This document shows positions 1-6,576 of a DNA stretch of 15,311 nt, piece by piece. Numbering within the stretch: position 1 is the first letter of the stretch; each line of letters opens with the position of its first letter. A model generated the notes under the pieces. The model saw only the letters and a list, made by a program, of their open reading frames with translations, made no database searches and was not told the DNA's origin. The stretch is from a candidate division BRC1 bacterium ADurb.BinA292 (lineage in GTDB: Bacteria; Sumerlaeota; Sumerlaeia; MVZB01). The stretch is from the NCBI GenBank assembly GCA_002068205.1, contig MVZB01000054.1:1-15311 (forward strand), given 5' to 3'. The position numbers and the translations under genes were made by a program.

Positions 1-19
1 GGGATGAGGGACGAGATTT

Positions 20-57
20 CAAATGCAAAGCCCCGCCGGGGGTGGCGGCGGGGCCTT
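20..57 (-). terminator. Rho-independent terminator of the rplM-rpsI operon
   Basis: Read on the minus strand, a 7-8 bp GC stem (CCCCGCC at 53-47 pairing with GGCGGGG at 37-31, closed by a further G-C pair) is flanked by AAG on the left and TTT on the right. It ends in a T-rich stretch (TTTGCATTT, 29-21). It lies about 55 nt beyond the rpsI stop codon, where an operon terminator is expected. Confidence 0.8.
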
Positions 58-66
58 GTGATGATC

Positions 67-118
67 CAATCCCAACGCGGGGGGATCAGCGTCAATCCCA
101 ATCCGGAAGGATCAGCGT
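67..118. repeat. Imperfect 26-bp tandem duplication spanning the rpsI stop codon
   Basis: Bases 67-92 and 93-118 are two adjacent 26-nt units matching at 22 of 26 positions; both start CAATCCCAA and end GGATCAGCGT. The right-hand unit contains the rpsI stop codon (112-114 on the minus strand), and the left-hand unit carries a copy of that same stop triplet at 86-88. It looks like an old local duplication of the gene end into the 3' untranslated region. Confidence 0.75.
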
Positions 119-501
119 TTGGAGAACTGGGTTGCCTTGCGGGCCTTGTGCAGGCCGTATTTCTTGCGTTCCTTCTCGCGGGCGTCGCGGGTGAGGAAGC
201 CCAGCGCCTTGAGGGTGGGGCGATAGGCGGGATTGGCGTTCTGCAGGGCGCGGGCGATGCCGTGGCGGATCGCTTCGGCCTGGCCCTTGACGCCGCCGCC
301 GAAGACGTTGACGACGACATCGTATTTGCTGACGGTGTGGGTTTCGCGCAGCGGCGCGCGAACCACATCCTCGACCATCGGGCGCTTGCTGAAGTAGACC
401 TCCGGCGCCAGGCCATTGATGATGAGTCGGCCGCGGCCGGGCCGCAGGTAAACCCGCGCCACGGAGGTTTTGCGTCGTCCGGTTCCCAGATACTGCTCCA
501 T
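112..501 (-). CDS. rpsI: 30S ribosomal protein S9
   Basis: S9 is a small-subunit head protein whose C-terminal tail reaches toward the P-site tRNA. The 129-aa product is normal length for the family. It has the N-terminal GTGRRKTSVARV motif, the central VNVFGGGVKGQAEAIRHGIARAL segment and the invariant C-terminal SKR tail after a basic KKYGLHKARKATQF stretch. The start is well supported by GAGGAG about 6 nt upstream of ATG. It follows rplM by 47 nt in the widespread rplM-rpsI order and is followed by an intrinsic terminator, so it is the last gene of the operon. Nothing in the protein is unusual; identification is essentially certain from sequence. Confidence 0.98.
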   Translation of the reverse strand: MEQYLGTGRRKTSVARVYLRPGRGRLIINGLAPEVYFSKRPMVEDVVRAPLRETHTVSKYDVVVNVFGGGVKGQAEAIRHGIARALQNANPAYRPTLKALGFLTRDAREKERKKYGLHKARKATQFSKR

Positions 502-548
502 GTCATCTCCTCGGCTAGTGGTTCAAGCGAAAGGTTTGGCGGCGCCGC

Positions 549-1010
549 TCAGCGGGCGGCGGACTGGGCGGCGGCCTGCCGGGTGGGCAGGGGTTCGGGC
601 TTCTGCGCCTGGTGCGGGTGCTGGTCGCCGCTGAAGATCCGCAGGCGGGTCATCGTGGCGTGACCCAGGCGGTTCTTGGGGAGCATGCCCCAGACCGCCT
701 TGCGCACCAGTTCACCGGGCTTGCGTTCGTTGAGCTTGCGCGCGTTGGTCTCGCGCAGGTGACCGACCCAGCCGGTGTGATGATGATAGAGCTTGGTTTC
801 CCACTTATCGCCGGTGAGGCGGATCTTGTCGGCGTTGAGGACGATGACGTGGGTCCGCATGTTGGCGTGCGGGGTGTAATTGGTCAGGTGTTTGCCGCGC
901 AGGACATGGGCGACGTCGCTCGCCAGGCGGCCCAGCACCTGATCGCGCGCGTCGACCACGTACCACTTTTCCGGCAAAGCTTCCGCTTTGGCGGACTTGG
1001 TGTAACCCAT
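549..1010 (-). CDS. rplM: 50S ribosomal protein L13
   Basis: L13 is an early-assembly large-subunit protein that binds 23S rRNA. The 153-aa product shows the family landmarks: WYVVDA near residue 18, VLGRLAS, LRGKH, YTPH, VIVLNADKIRLTG, the YHHTGW segment and the AVWGMLPKNRLG motif. The C-terminus, after GDQHPHQAQKPEPLP, carries a short Ala/Gln-rich extension. The start chosen is the ATG at 1010, giving MGYTKS just before the conserved core. The frame stays open 42 codons upstream to 1136, but that part has no L13 similarity and would begin almost at the predicted transcription start. The ribosome-binding site is weak. It is the first gene of the rplM-rpsI operon. Confidence 0.97.
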   Translation of the reverse strand: MGYTKSAKAEALPEKWYVVDARDQVLGRLASDVAHVLRGKHLTNYTPHANMRTHVIVLNADKIRLTGDKWETKLYHHHTGWVGHLRETNARKLNERKPGELVRKAVWGMLPKNRLGHATMTRLRIFSGDQHPHQAQKPEPLPTRQAAAQSAAR

Positions 1011-1141
1011 GATTGGAGGTCTTTCCGAGCGATGTGATCCGGTGGGGCTCCGTGGGTGGTGCCGGTCACTGAGAACCGTGCCGCCGCGCGGGCGGGGAAC
1101 CCCATGCATCCCTGAGAACAGGACACACCACGCCACACAAA
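1011..1141 (-). promoter_or_regulatory. 5' leader of rplM mRNA
   Basis: If transcription starts near 1141, as the promoter predicts, rplM has a leader of about 130 nt with no convincing coding content. The minus strand carries a CCTG-TTCT-CAGG hairpin around 1111-1122. An 8-bp direct repeat, CTGAGAAC on the plus strand, sits at 1069-1076 and 1112-1119. Ribosomal-protein leaders often bind their own product. That is inference here; the structure does not match a leader I can name. Confidence 0.35.
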
Positions 1142-1147
1142 CGGACC

Positions 1148-1176
1148 TTTTTACCGGAGGGGGCGAGGCGTGTCAA
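1148..1176 (-). promoter_or_regulatory. Sigma-70-like promoter for rplM-rpsI
   Basis: On the minus strand a perfect -35 hexamer TTGACA (1176-1171) is followed after exactly 17 nt by TAAAAA (1153-1148) as a moderate -10 box. This predicts a start near 1141. A second TTGACA lies 20 nt further upstream (1196-1191). Confidence 0.55.
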
Positions 1177-1222
1177 CGGGAAATGGGGGGTGTCAAGGGC
1201 AAGGGCAGGTAGAACCTGACCC
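1171..1222. repeat. Possible remnant of a REP/RAYT-associated repeat
   Basis: The stretch contains two copies of TGTCAA (1171 and 1191) around AAATGGGGGG, followed by the small inverted repeat CAGGT-AGA-ACCTG (1206-1218) and a C-run. Read on the minus strand it contains GGGGTCAGGTTCTACC and TTGACACCCCCC. In my memory such strings flank REP-associated tyrosine transposase (RAYT) units in many bacteria. No transposase is present here. The identification is pattern memory, not a search result. Confidence 0.3.
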
Positions 1223-1631
1223 CCCCGTGGGCGGGCGCGGGGAGCCAATCGTGAAATGGGATAGGCCCATTGGGAGGGGGTTGGAAAAGGCTGTCAAGGC
1301 TCTATATACCCCCGGGCGAGGGGGGCTTATTGCGGGTTGGGCGGCGCGGTCAGGGTTGGGACCGCACGGTGAGGGGTAGATCGGGTCGTGGCGGGTCGGG
1401 TCCAGCGCAACGCTTGAGGCGGCGAGCCGCCTTCGGCTTCCGCGGCGTCCCCCGCTGCTCAGCCGTCTCTCCCGTCCCTAAAGGTGCAGCAAAGGCCGGC
1501 GGCGGAGGATCATCGACGGTCGCCCGGCGGGCGAGCAGGCTTGCAACGCCTCATGGGGCTTGAAATAATCGCCTTGCCTCACGGCCGCGACGCGCGCGAC
1601 TCGGGAGCCATGCGACCCGGAGCCCCCTGGC
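1223..1631. other. Divergent intergenic region before cdaA
   Basis: No credible gene is seen here. A candidate plus-strand promoter is TTGGAA (1281-1286), 16 nt, TATATA (1303-1308), giving a start near 1315 and a leader of about 315 nt before cdaA. Two mutually exclusive hairpins overlap at 1417-1438: AGGCGG pairing with CCGCCT, and AGCCG pairing with CGGCT. A GC palindrome centres near 1527. I do not recognise a known riboswitch. The promoter call is moderate to weak because only the -10 box is good. Confidence 0.3.
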
Positions 1632-2438
1632 ATGCAAGAGCTCACCACTTCGATCATGAACTTTCGGCTGCTCGACCTGGCCGACATCCTCCTGGTCGCG
1701 CTGTTCTTCTACGGCATTTTCGCGATTCTGCGCGAGACGCGGTCGTTCGTCGCGCTGATGGGTTTCGTCACCTTCACCCTGGCCTCGCTGCTGCTGTTCC
1801 TGATCGCGCTGACGTGGGACCTGCAGGCGATGATCCTGATTTTTCAGAACTTCTGGATCGTCGTCGTGTTGATCTTCCTGATCGTGTTCCAGAATGAGTT
1901 CCGTAAGGCGTTGACCGACCTGGGCCAGTTGCGCCTGCTGCGCGGCCTGTTTCCGAGCCGTGAGCGCGACGTACTCGACGAGATCATCAACGCCGTGACG
2001 CTGCTGGCGGGGCGCAACATCGGCGCGCTGATCGTGCTGGAGCGCCGCAACCCGCTGCGCAGCTACATGGGCTCCGGCACGGTGCTCGATGCGACCGTCT
2101 CGGCCGAGATGATCCGCACGGTCTTCACGCCCTACTCCCCGCTGCACGACGGGGCGATGTTGATCCGCGGCGAGCGCATTCTGGCCGCCGGCTGCATCCT
2201 GCCGCTGTCGGACAATCCCGAACTGAGCAGCGAGCTCGGCACGCGCCACCGCGCCGCGCTCGGCCTGTCGGAGGAGACCGATGCCGTCGTTATTGTCGTC
2301 TCGGAGGAAACGGGAACGATCTCGCTGGCTGAAAATGGGCAGATCCAGCGCAATCTGAAGCCCGCCGAGCTGCGCAGCCGACTCGAGGAAGAACTGGAGA
2401 TTGCCCACCAGCAGGCGCAGGGCGAGGAGGCGCGTTGA
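1632..2438 (+). CDS. cdaA: Diadenylate cyclase CdaA (c-di-AMP synthase), membrane-anchored
   Basis: CdaA condenses two ATP into cyclic di-AMP, a second messenger for potassium/osmolyte balance and cell-wall homeostasis. The 268-aa protein has three hydrophobic segments near residues 15-33, 39-61 and 66-87, then a DAC domain from about 95 to 240. Both catalytic signatures are present: D173-G174-A175 in PLHDGAMLIRGE, and G203-T-R-H-R207 in ELGTRHRAALG. SEETG (224-228) is also typical. An Ala/Glu-rich coil closes the chain. The start at 1632 is preferred because GGAG lies 9 nt upstream; an alternative ATG at 1656 (MNFRLLDL) has no good ribosome-binding site. The stop overlaps the cdaR start by one base (TGATG), so translation is probably coupled. 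Confidence 0.96.
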   Translation: MQELTTSIMNFRLLDLADILLVALFFYGIFAILRETRSFVALMGFVTFTLASLLLFLIALTWDLQAMILIFQNFWIVVVLIFLIVFQNEFRKALTDLGQLRLLRGLFPSRERDVLDEIINAVTLLAGRNIGALIVLERRNPLRSYMGSGTVLDATVSAEMIRTVFTPYSPLHDGAMLIRGERILAAGCILPLSDNPELSSELGTRHRAALGLSEETDAVVIVVSEETGTISLAENGQIQRNLKPAELRSRLEEELEIAHQQAQGEEAR

Positions 2439-3547
2439 TGGAAGCTTCGCGCGCCCGCAGTGAATTTGTCCTGATCGGCATGGCGCTGTTCATCGCGTTC
2501 GTGATCTGGCTGATCGCCAAACAGGGGGAGCTGGAGATCGACCGGCTGGAGATCCCGGTCCAGCTCGAGAACGAGGGCCAGATCATGAATGTGCGCATCT
2601 CGCCGCAGTTCGTCCGGATCGCGGTCCAGTACCCGGTGGATCTGCGCAACAGCATCGTGCCGAGTAATTTTTCGCTGCGCATCAACGTGCGGGAAGTCTT
2701 CCGCGAGGACCCCGCCACCTGGAAGACCCCGGAACAGTTGGATGTGGAGTACAGCCTTTCGGAGGACATGGTGCGGCGGCCGTCGCTTTCGCAACGGGTG
2801 CAGGTGATCGATATCGAACCGGACCGGGTCACGCTTGATGCGGAGTTGGTGACGCGCCGGGTGCGCGTCGTTCCGTACACGGTGGGCGAGTTGCCGCCGA
2901 CGCTGCGGCTGGTGGGCGAGATCCGCGCGACGCCCCCCGAACTGCTCGTCACCGGCACGACCGACGGGTTCAATGCTCTCGCTCTTCAGCAGAACCAGAT
3001 CCTGACCGAGCCGATCGACCTGCGCAAGATCACGCAGTCGAACCATATCTTCGCCAATCTGGTGATCCCCGAAGGGGTCAAGATCCTGCAACGCGAGGAG
3101 GAACGGGTGGCGATCGACATCGCGGTGGAGGAAGTCAGCGAGCAGCGGACCTTGAACGACGTGGCGATCAACGTGCCGATCGCCGCCGAGAACATCGCCG
3201 CCCGGGTGCGACCGCCGACGGCCAACGTCGTCGTGGAGGGACCACCCTCGGCGCTGAACCGTCTGACCCAGGAGGACATCCTGCTCAGTCCCCAGCGCGG
3301 ACTGGAAGAGCGCGTGGGCAACGTGCAGAAAGTCGGCCTGGAGGCGCGCTTCCGTCAGAGCGTTCCGCCCGATGTGATCCAGCGGGTCAAGATCATCGAG
3401 ACCCGGCCGACGTCAATCGAAGTTGAGTTTGTGACGCCGTCCGGGGAAGATGAGGCGGGCGCTGAGCCGGAACTCCCGGTCGCGACTGAGTCGGCGCCCC
3501 TCCGCCCCGGCGCGGGCCTCCCCGACGGCGCCCGGGACGGGCAATGA
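2438..3547 (+). CDS. cdaR: YbbR-domain protein, CdaR-like regulator of CdaA
   Basis: YbbR-domain proteins such as CdaR sit on the outer face of the inner membrane and modulate CdaA. This 369-aa protein has a short cytoplasmic N-terminus and a single membrane helix at about residues 10-27 (FVLIGMALFIAFVIWLIA). A beta-rich extracytoplasmic region follows, built from about three YbbR-like repeats; segments such as VTLDAELVTRRVRVVPYTVG and VVVEGPPSALNRL are typical. The tail is Pro/Glu/Ala-rich and of low complexity. The ATG at 2438 has GAGGAGG 7 nt upstream. A TTG at 2435 would add one residue and is less likely. The gene overlaps cdaA by one base, the usual cdaA-cdaR arrangement; the glmM gene often found next is replaced here by pdxJ. 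Confidence 0.88.
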   Translation: MEASRARSEFVLIGMALFIAFVIWLIAKQGELEIDRLEIPVQLENEGQIMNVRISPQFVRIAVQYPVDLRNSIVPSNFSLRINVREVFREDPATWKTPEQLDVEYSLSEDMVRRPSLSQRVQVIDIEPDRVTLDAELVTRRVRVVPYTVGELPPTLRLVGEIRATPPELLVTGTTDGFNALALQQNQILTEPIDLRKITQSNHIFANLVIPEGVKILQREEERVAIDIAVEEVSEQRTLNDVAINVPIAAENIAARVRPPTANVVVEGPPSALNRLTQEDILLSPQRGLEERVGNVQKVGLEARFRQSVPPDVIQRVKIIETRPTSIEVEFVTPSGEDEAGAEPELPVATESAPLRPGAGLPDGARDGQ

Positions 3548-3571
3548 TCACCTTCGCAAGCGGACACTCTC

Positions 3572-4345
3572 ATGGCCAGGCTATGTGTCAACATTGACCA
3601 CGTGGCGACGCTGCGGCAGGCGCGTCGGGGGATCGAACCCGAGCCGATTTTCGCGGTCGGCGAGGTCGAACTGGGCGGCTCCAGCGGCGTGACGGTTCAC
3701 CTGCGCGAGGATCAGCGCCACATCCAGGAGCGCGACGTCCGCCTGATCCGGGAGGTCGTCCAGGGGCATCTCAACCTGGAAATGGCCGCCGCCGAGAGCG
3801 TCGTCGAAAAGGCGCTGCGGATTCGGCCCGACATCGCCACGCTGGTGCCCGAGCGGCGCGAGGAGGTGACCACCGAGGGGGGCCTGGATGTGCGGGGCAA
3901 CCTGGAGTTGCTGCGCAAGGTGACCGAACGGCTGCGGGACGCCGGGATCCGCGTCAGCATGTTCATTGATCCGGAAGGGGACCAGATCGATGCCTCGCTT
4001 GCTTGCGGGGCGGACGAGGTCGAACTGCACACCGGACAGTATGCGCTCGCCCGCAAGCCCGAGGCGCGCCTGGCGGAGCTGCGCAAGCTGTATCACGCCG
4101 CCCGGCAGGTTCACGCCGCCGGGCTGGTGCTCAACGCCGGCCATGGGCTCAACTACTCCAACGTGCAGGCGGTGGCCGCCATCCCGCACCTGCAGGAACT
4201 CAATATCGGCCATGCGATCGTCAGCCGGGCGGTGTTCGTCGGGCTGCGGTCGGCCACGGCCGAAATGCTGCGGCTGATCGACATCGCCAGCCGGTCGCCC
4301 GAGGCGGCGCGCCCCGCCGGGCTTGGACCGGTCGGCCACTCCTGA
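3572..4345 (+). CDS. pdxJ: Pyridoxine 5'-phosphate synthase
   Basis: PdxJ condenses 3-amino-2-oxopropyl phosphate with 1-deoxyxylulose 5-phosphate, closing the ring of pyridoxine 5'-phosphate in the DXP-dependent vitamin B6 pathway; it is a cytosolic TIM barrel. The 257-aa product matches the family throughout: VNIDHVATLRQARRG at the N-terminus, H43 in GVTVHLREDQRHI, E70 in NLEMAA, TTEGGLDV (100-107), FIDP (131-134), H191 in NAGHGLNY and the phosphate-binding GHAIVSRA (213-220). These correspond to the known catalytic His/Glu/His set. The last ~15 residues are a low-complexity tail. The ribosome-binding site is weak. It begins 24 nt after cdaR and belongs to the same operon. Confidence 0.97.
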   Translation: MARLCVNIDHVATLRQARRGIEPEPIFAVGEVELGGSSGVTVHLREDQRHIQERDVRLIREVVQGHLNLEMAAAESVVEKALRIRPDIATLVPERREEVTTEGGLDVRGNLELLRKVTERLRDAGIRVSMFIDPEGDQIDASLACGADEVELHTGQYALARKPEARLAELRKLYHAARQVHAAGLVLNAGHGLNYSNVQAVAAIPHLQELNIGHAIVSRAVFVGLRSATAEMLRLIDIASRSPEAARPAGLGPVGHS

Positions 4346-4374
4346 GGAAGCGGCCGCTCGCCGCGCCATCCCGC

Positions 4375-5553
4375 ATGCGTATTGCCTATCTCTGCGCCGA
4401 CCCGGGCATCCCGCTTTACGGACGCAAGGGGTGTTCGACCCACGTTCGCGAAACGGCCCGGATTCTGATGTCGCTCGGCCACAGCGTGCGGATCTGGTGC
4501 ACCAACGTGGGGGGGGATGAAACCGACGGGCCGCCGCTCGACGTGGTCCACGTGCGCCCGGTTCAGTCCAAAAAGCTGGGGTTCGACCTGCGCCACATTT
4601 TGACCGACCAGCGCCTGTGGCGCCGCATCCGGGCCGACTTCGCCCAGTGGCGTCCCGACGTGATCTACGAGCGATACTCGCTCTATGCGCGCACGGGGAC
4701 CCGCGCCACGGCTGAATTCGGGCTGCCGCGGCTGCTTGAAGTGAATGCCTTCCTGACCAAGGAGCAGCACCAGCGGATCCGGCTGGCGTGGCTGGCGCGT
4801 CGCGTCGAAGGCGACATCATCCGCCGCGCGCCGCGGGTCATCGTTGTTTCGGAACCCCTGCGCCGCGAGGTGCATGAACTGGGGCAATCGATGGCGGCCA
4901 TCGCCAAGATGCCGATGGCCGTCAATCTGGACAAATTTCACCCGGACGGGCCGGGGCGCGAGGAATTGCGCCGGCGCCACGGTCTGCACGACCGGTTCGT
5001 CATCGGCTACGTCGGCACGCTGGCCGGCTGGCACGGCATCCGCCTGCTGTACGATGTCGCGCGCCGGCTGCGCAAGCGGGCCACGACCGGCTATGCCTTC
5101 CTGATCGTCGGGGGCGATGGGCTCAAATTGGAGATGCACCGCCGCAAGGCGCGCGAGGCGGGGCTGGAGGACGTCCTGCGGTTTGTCGGGTCGGTGCCCC
5201 ACGACGACGTGCCGGCCCACATCCGCGCGATGGATGCCGCGATCGTGCCCGACACAACCTACTGGTCTTCCCCCGCCAAGTTGTTTGAGTATCAGGCCTG
5301 CGGCGTGCCGGTGCTGGCGCCGGCCTATCCGGCCATCCTCGAATCGCTGGAGGACGGGCGCGAAGGGCTGATCTATCCGGCGGGCAACGTGAAGCAGATC
5401 GCGAAAGCTGTGCTGCGCCTGATGGCCGATCCGGCGCTGGCGGGCACCATGGGCGATGCCGCGCGCCGTCGCGCCGAACTGGAGCATTCCTGGCTGCACA
5501 ACGGCGAGCAGATTCTGACGCTGTATCACGAGTTGGGCGCGCGGGTCACGTGA
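4375..5553 (+). CDS. GT4-family glycosyltransferase
   Basis: This is a retaining GT-B glycosyltransferase (CAZy GT4-like) that transfers a sugar from a nucleotide donor to an unknown acceptor, probably a surface polysaccharide or glycolipid. The 392-aa protein starts MRIAYLCADPGIP, with a Gly-containing N-terminal loop (GRKGCSTHVRETA, 16-28). LLEVNAFLTKEQ (120-131) is typical of one GT4 subgroup. The C-terminal Rossmann half holds GYVGTLAGWHGI (211-222) and the nucleotide-sugar-binding SPAKLFEYQACGVPVLAP (299-316), where the second Glu of the family's EX7E motif is E305 and the first position appears replaced. There is no signal peptide. The frame is open further upstream into pdxJ, but ATG 4375, 29 nt after pdxJ, is where similarity begins; no strong ribosome-binding site is seen. 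Substrate unknown. Confidence 0.87.
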   Translation: MRIAYLCADPGIPLYGRKGCSTHVRETARILMSLGHSVRIWCTNVGGDETDGPPLDVVHVRPVQSKKLGFDLRHILTDQRLWRRIRADFAQWRPDVIYERYSLYARTGTRATAEFGLPRLLEVNAFLTKEQHQRIRLAWLARRVEGDIIRRAPRVIVVSEPLRREVHELGQSMAAIAKMPMAVNLDKFHPDGPGREELRRRHGLHDRFVIGYVGTLAGWHGIRLLYDVARRLRKRATTGYAFLIVGGDGLKLEMHRRKAREAGLEDVLRFVGSVPHDDVPAHIRAMDAAIVPDTTYWSSPAKLFEYQACGVPVLAPAYPAILESLEDGREGLIYPAGNVKQIAKAVLRLMADPALAGTMGDAARRRAELEHSWLHNGEQILTLYHELGARVT

Positions 5554-5847
5554 AGGCGGACAGGTCCAGGTAGATTATTCCGAGTTGCTCATGAACCTGC
5601 GGTTCACAACGAGGGATGAACCTGGCGGGGATGAACGGCTGATTCGAATGATCCAGGGCTCGCCGGATCTAACAGCAGGGCAGTCCCGTCAGGGACGGCA
5701 GACGACAGCCCGCCACGTCAGTGGCGGGAACCGGGATCCCCAGCGCGACCGAATCCCGTAGGGACGGCAGAACCAATCCAGGCGATTCCGGGAATCGGAG
5801 ACAAATTTTCGAGCGAGGACTAACGAGCGAAGTATTCAGGTATGCGG
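5554..5847. other. Convergent intergenic region between the glycosyltransferase and lolD
   Basis: No gene is supported. The left part has three copies of an ATGAAC-starting word (5591, 5616, 5631), the first forming a TGAACC-TGC-GGTTCA hairpin (5592-5606). The middle holds the hairpin repeat cluster at 5683-5771. The right part has a dyad CGATTCC-G-GGAATCG (5783-5797) and two CGAGCGA words 14 nt apart (5810, 5824). No classical T-tailed terminator is visible on either strand, so the hairpins may end both convergent operons. Confidence 0.6.
5683..5771. repeat. Cluster of REP-like hairpin repeats
   Basis: Three short hairpins lie in 89 nt: GTCCC-GTCA-GGGAC (5683-5696), CCCGCCAC-GTCA-GTGGCGGG (5709-5728) and TCCC-GTA-GGGA (5754-5764). 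The first and third share the identical 11-nt tail GGGACGGCAGA (5692-5702 and 5761-5771). The first two share a GTCA loop. This is the form of dispersed REP elements, which are thought to be mobilised by RAYT transposases. No transposase is in the window. Confidence 0.65.
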
Positions 5848-6576
5848 CTAAGGCTTTGCGCCGGGGCCCTGAGCCATCTGCGCCTCAATCTCGTTCCTGG
5901 CCACCTCCAGCAGCGTCCCCTCGTGCAGGCGCAGCACGCGGTCGGCGCGCGCCGCGATCAGGGGCTCGTGCGTCACGATGACCAGTCCGCGCCCCTGCTT
6001 GACCGTCATTTCCCACATCAGATTGATCACGACGTCGCCGGTGTGCAGGTCGAGATTGCCGGTCGGTTCGTCGGCGAGCAACAGCGCGGGCTGGTTCATC
6101 AATGCGCGGGCCAGGGCGATGCGTTGCTGCTCGCCCCCCGACAGCTTGCTCGGCCGGTGGCGCTCGCGATCCGCCAGGCCGAGGCGCTCGAGCATCTGGC
6201 GCGCCTCGCCGGCGACCGTCTTGCGCTGACCGCCGGCGATCAAGGCCGGCATCATCACATTCTCCAGCGCCGTGAACTCCGGCAACAGATGATGGAACTG
6301 AAAGACGTAGCCGATCTTGCGGTTGCGGAACTCATGCAGGAACGTCAACGAGCGACCGCTGATCGTCTCGCCATCGACGGCGATCTCGCCGCGGTCGGGG
6401 ACATCGAGGCCGCCGAGCAAATGCAGCAGCGTGGACTTGCCCGCGCCCGACATGCCGACGACGGCGACGGCCTCGCCGCGCGCGACGCTCAGGCTGGCGC
6501 CGCGCAGGACGCGCAGTTCCCGCTCGCCGTCGTGGTAGCTTTTATAAATATCGCGCGCGGTCAGCAGGCTATTCAT
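5848..6576 (-). CDS. lolD: Lipoprotein-releasing ABC transporter ATPase
   Basis: LolD powers extraction of mature lipoproteins from the inner membrane for handover to LolA and the outer membrane. The 242-aa protein is a complete ABC ATPase of the LolD/MacB class. It has Walker A GMSGAGKS (41-48), Q-loop Q93 in YVFQFHHLLPEFTALENV, signature LSGGEQQR (145-152), Walker B ALLLADE (164-170) with PTGNLD after it, and H-loop H203 in VTHE. FQFHHLLPEFTALENVMMP is characteristic of LolD. GGAGG lies 9 nt before the ATG. The start overlaps the end of the permease gene by 8 nt, so translation is coupled. It is the last gene of the minus-strand group. Confidence 0.95.
   Translation of the reverse strand: MNSLLTARDIYKSYHDGERELRVLRGASLSVARGEAVAVVGMSGAGKSTLLHLLGGLDVPDRGEIAVDGETISGRSLTFLHEFRNRKIGYVFQFHHLLPEFTALENVMMPALIAGGQRKTVAGEARQMLERLGLADRERHRPSKLSGGEQQRIALARALMNQPALLLADEPTGNLDLHTGDVVINLMWEMTVKQGRGLVIVTHEPLIAARADRVLRLHEGTLLEVARNEIEAQMAQGPGAKP

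Noticed and set aside
1011..1136. 42-codon N-terminal extension of L13
   Set aside because: No family similarity, begins at the predicted transcription start, and contains Pro/Arg/Gly-rich translation of a leader.
1417..1438. Intrinsic terminator before cdaA
   Set aside because: The hairpins are not followed by a T-run on either strand.
1551..3091. Long minus-strand open frames under cdaA and cdaR
   Set aside because: Gln/Arg/Asp-rich antisense shadows of conserved genes with no motifs.
4153..5529. 458-codon open frame on the minus strand
   Set aside because: Antisense to pdxJ and the glycosyltransferase; no recognisable domain; composition typical of a GC-rich shadow.
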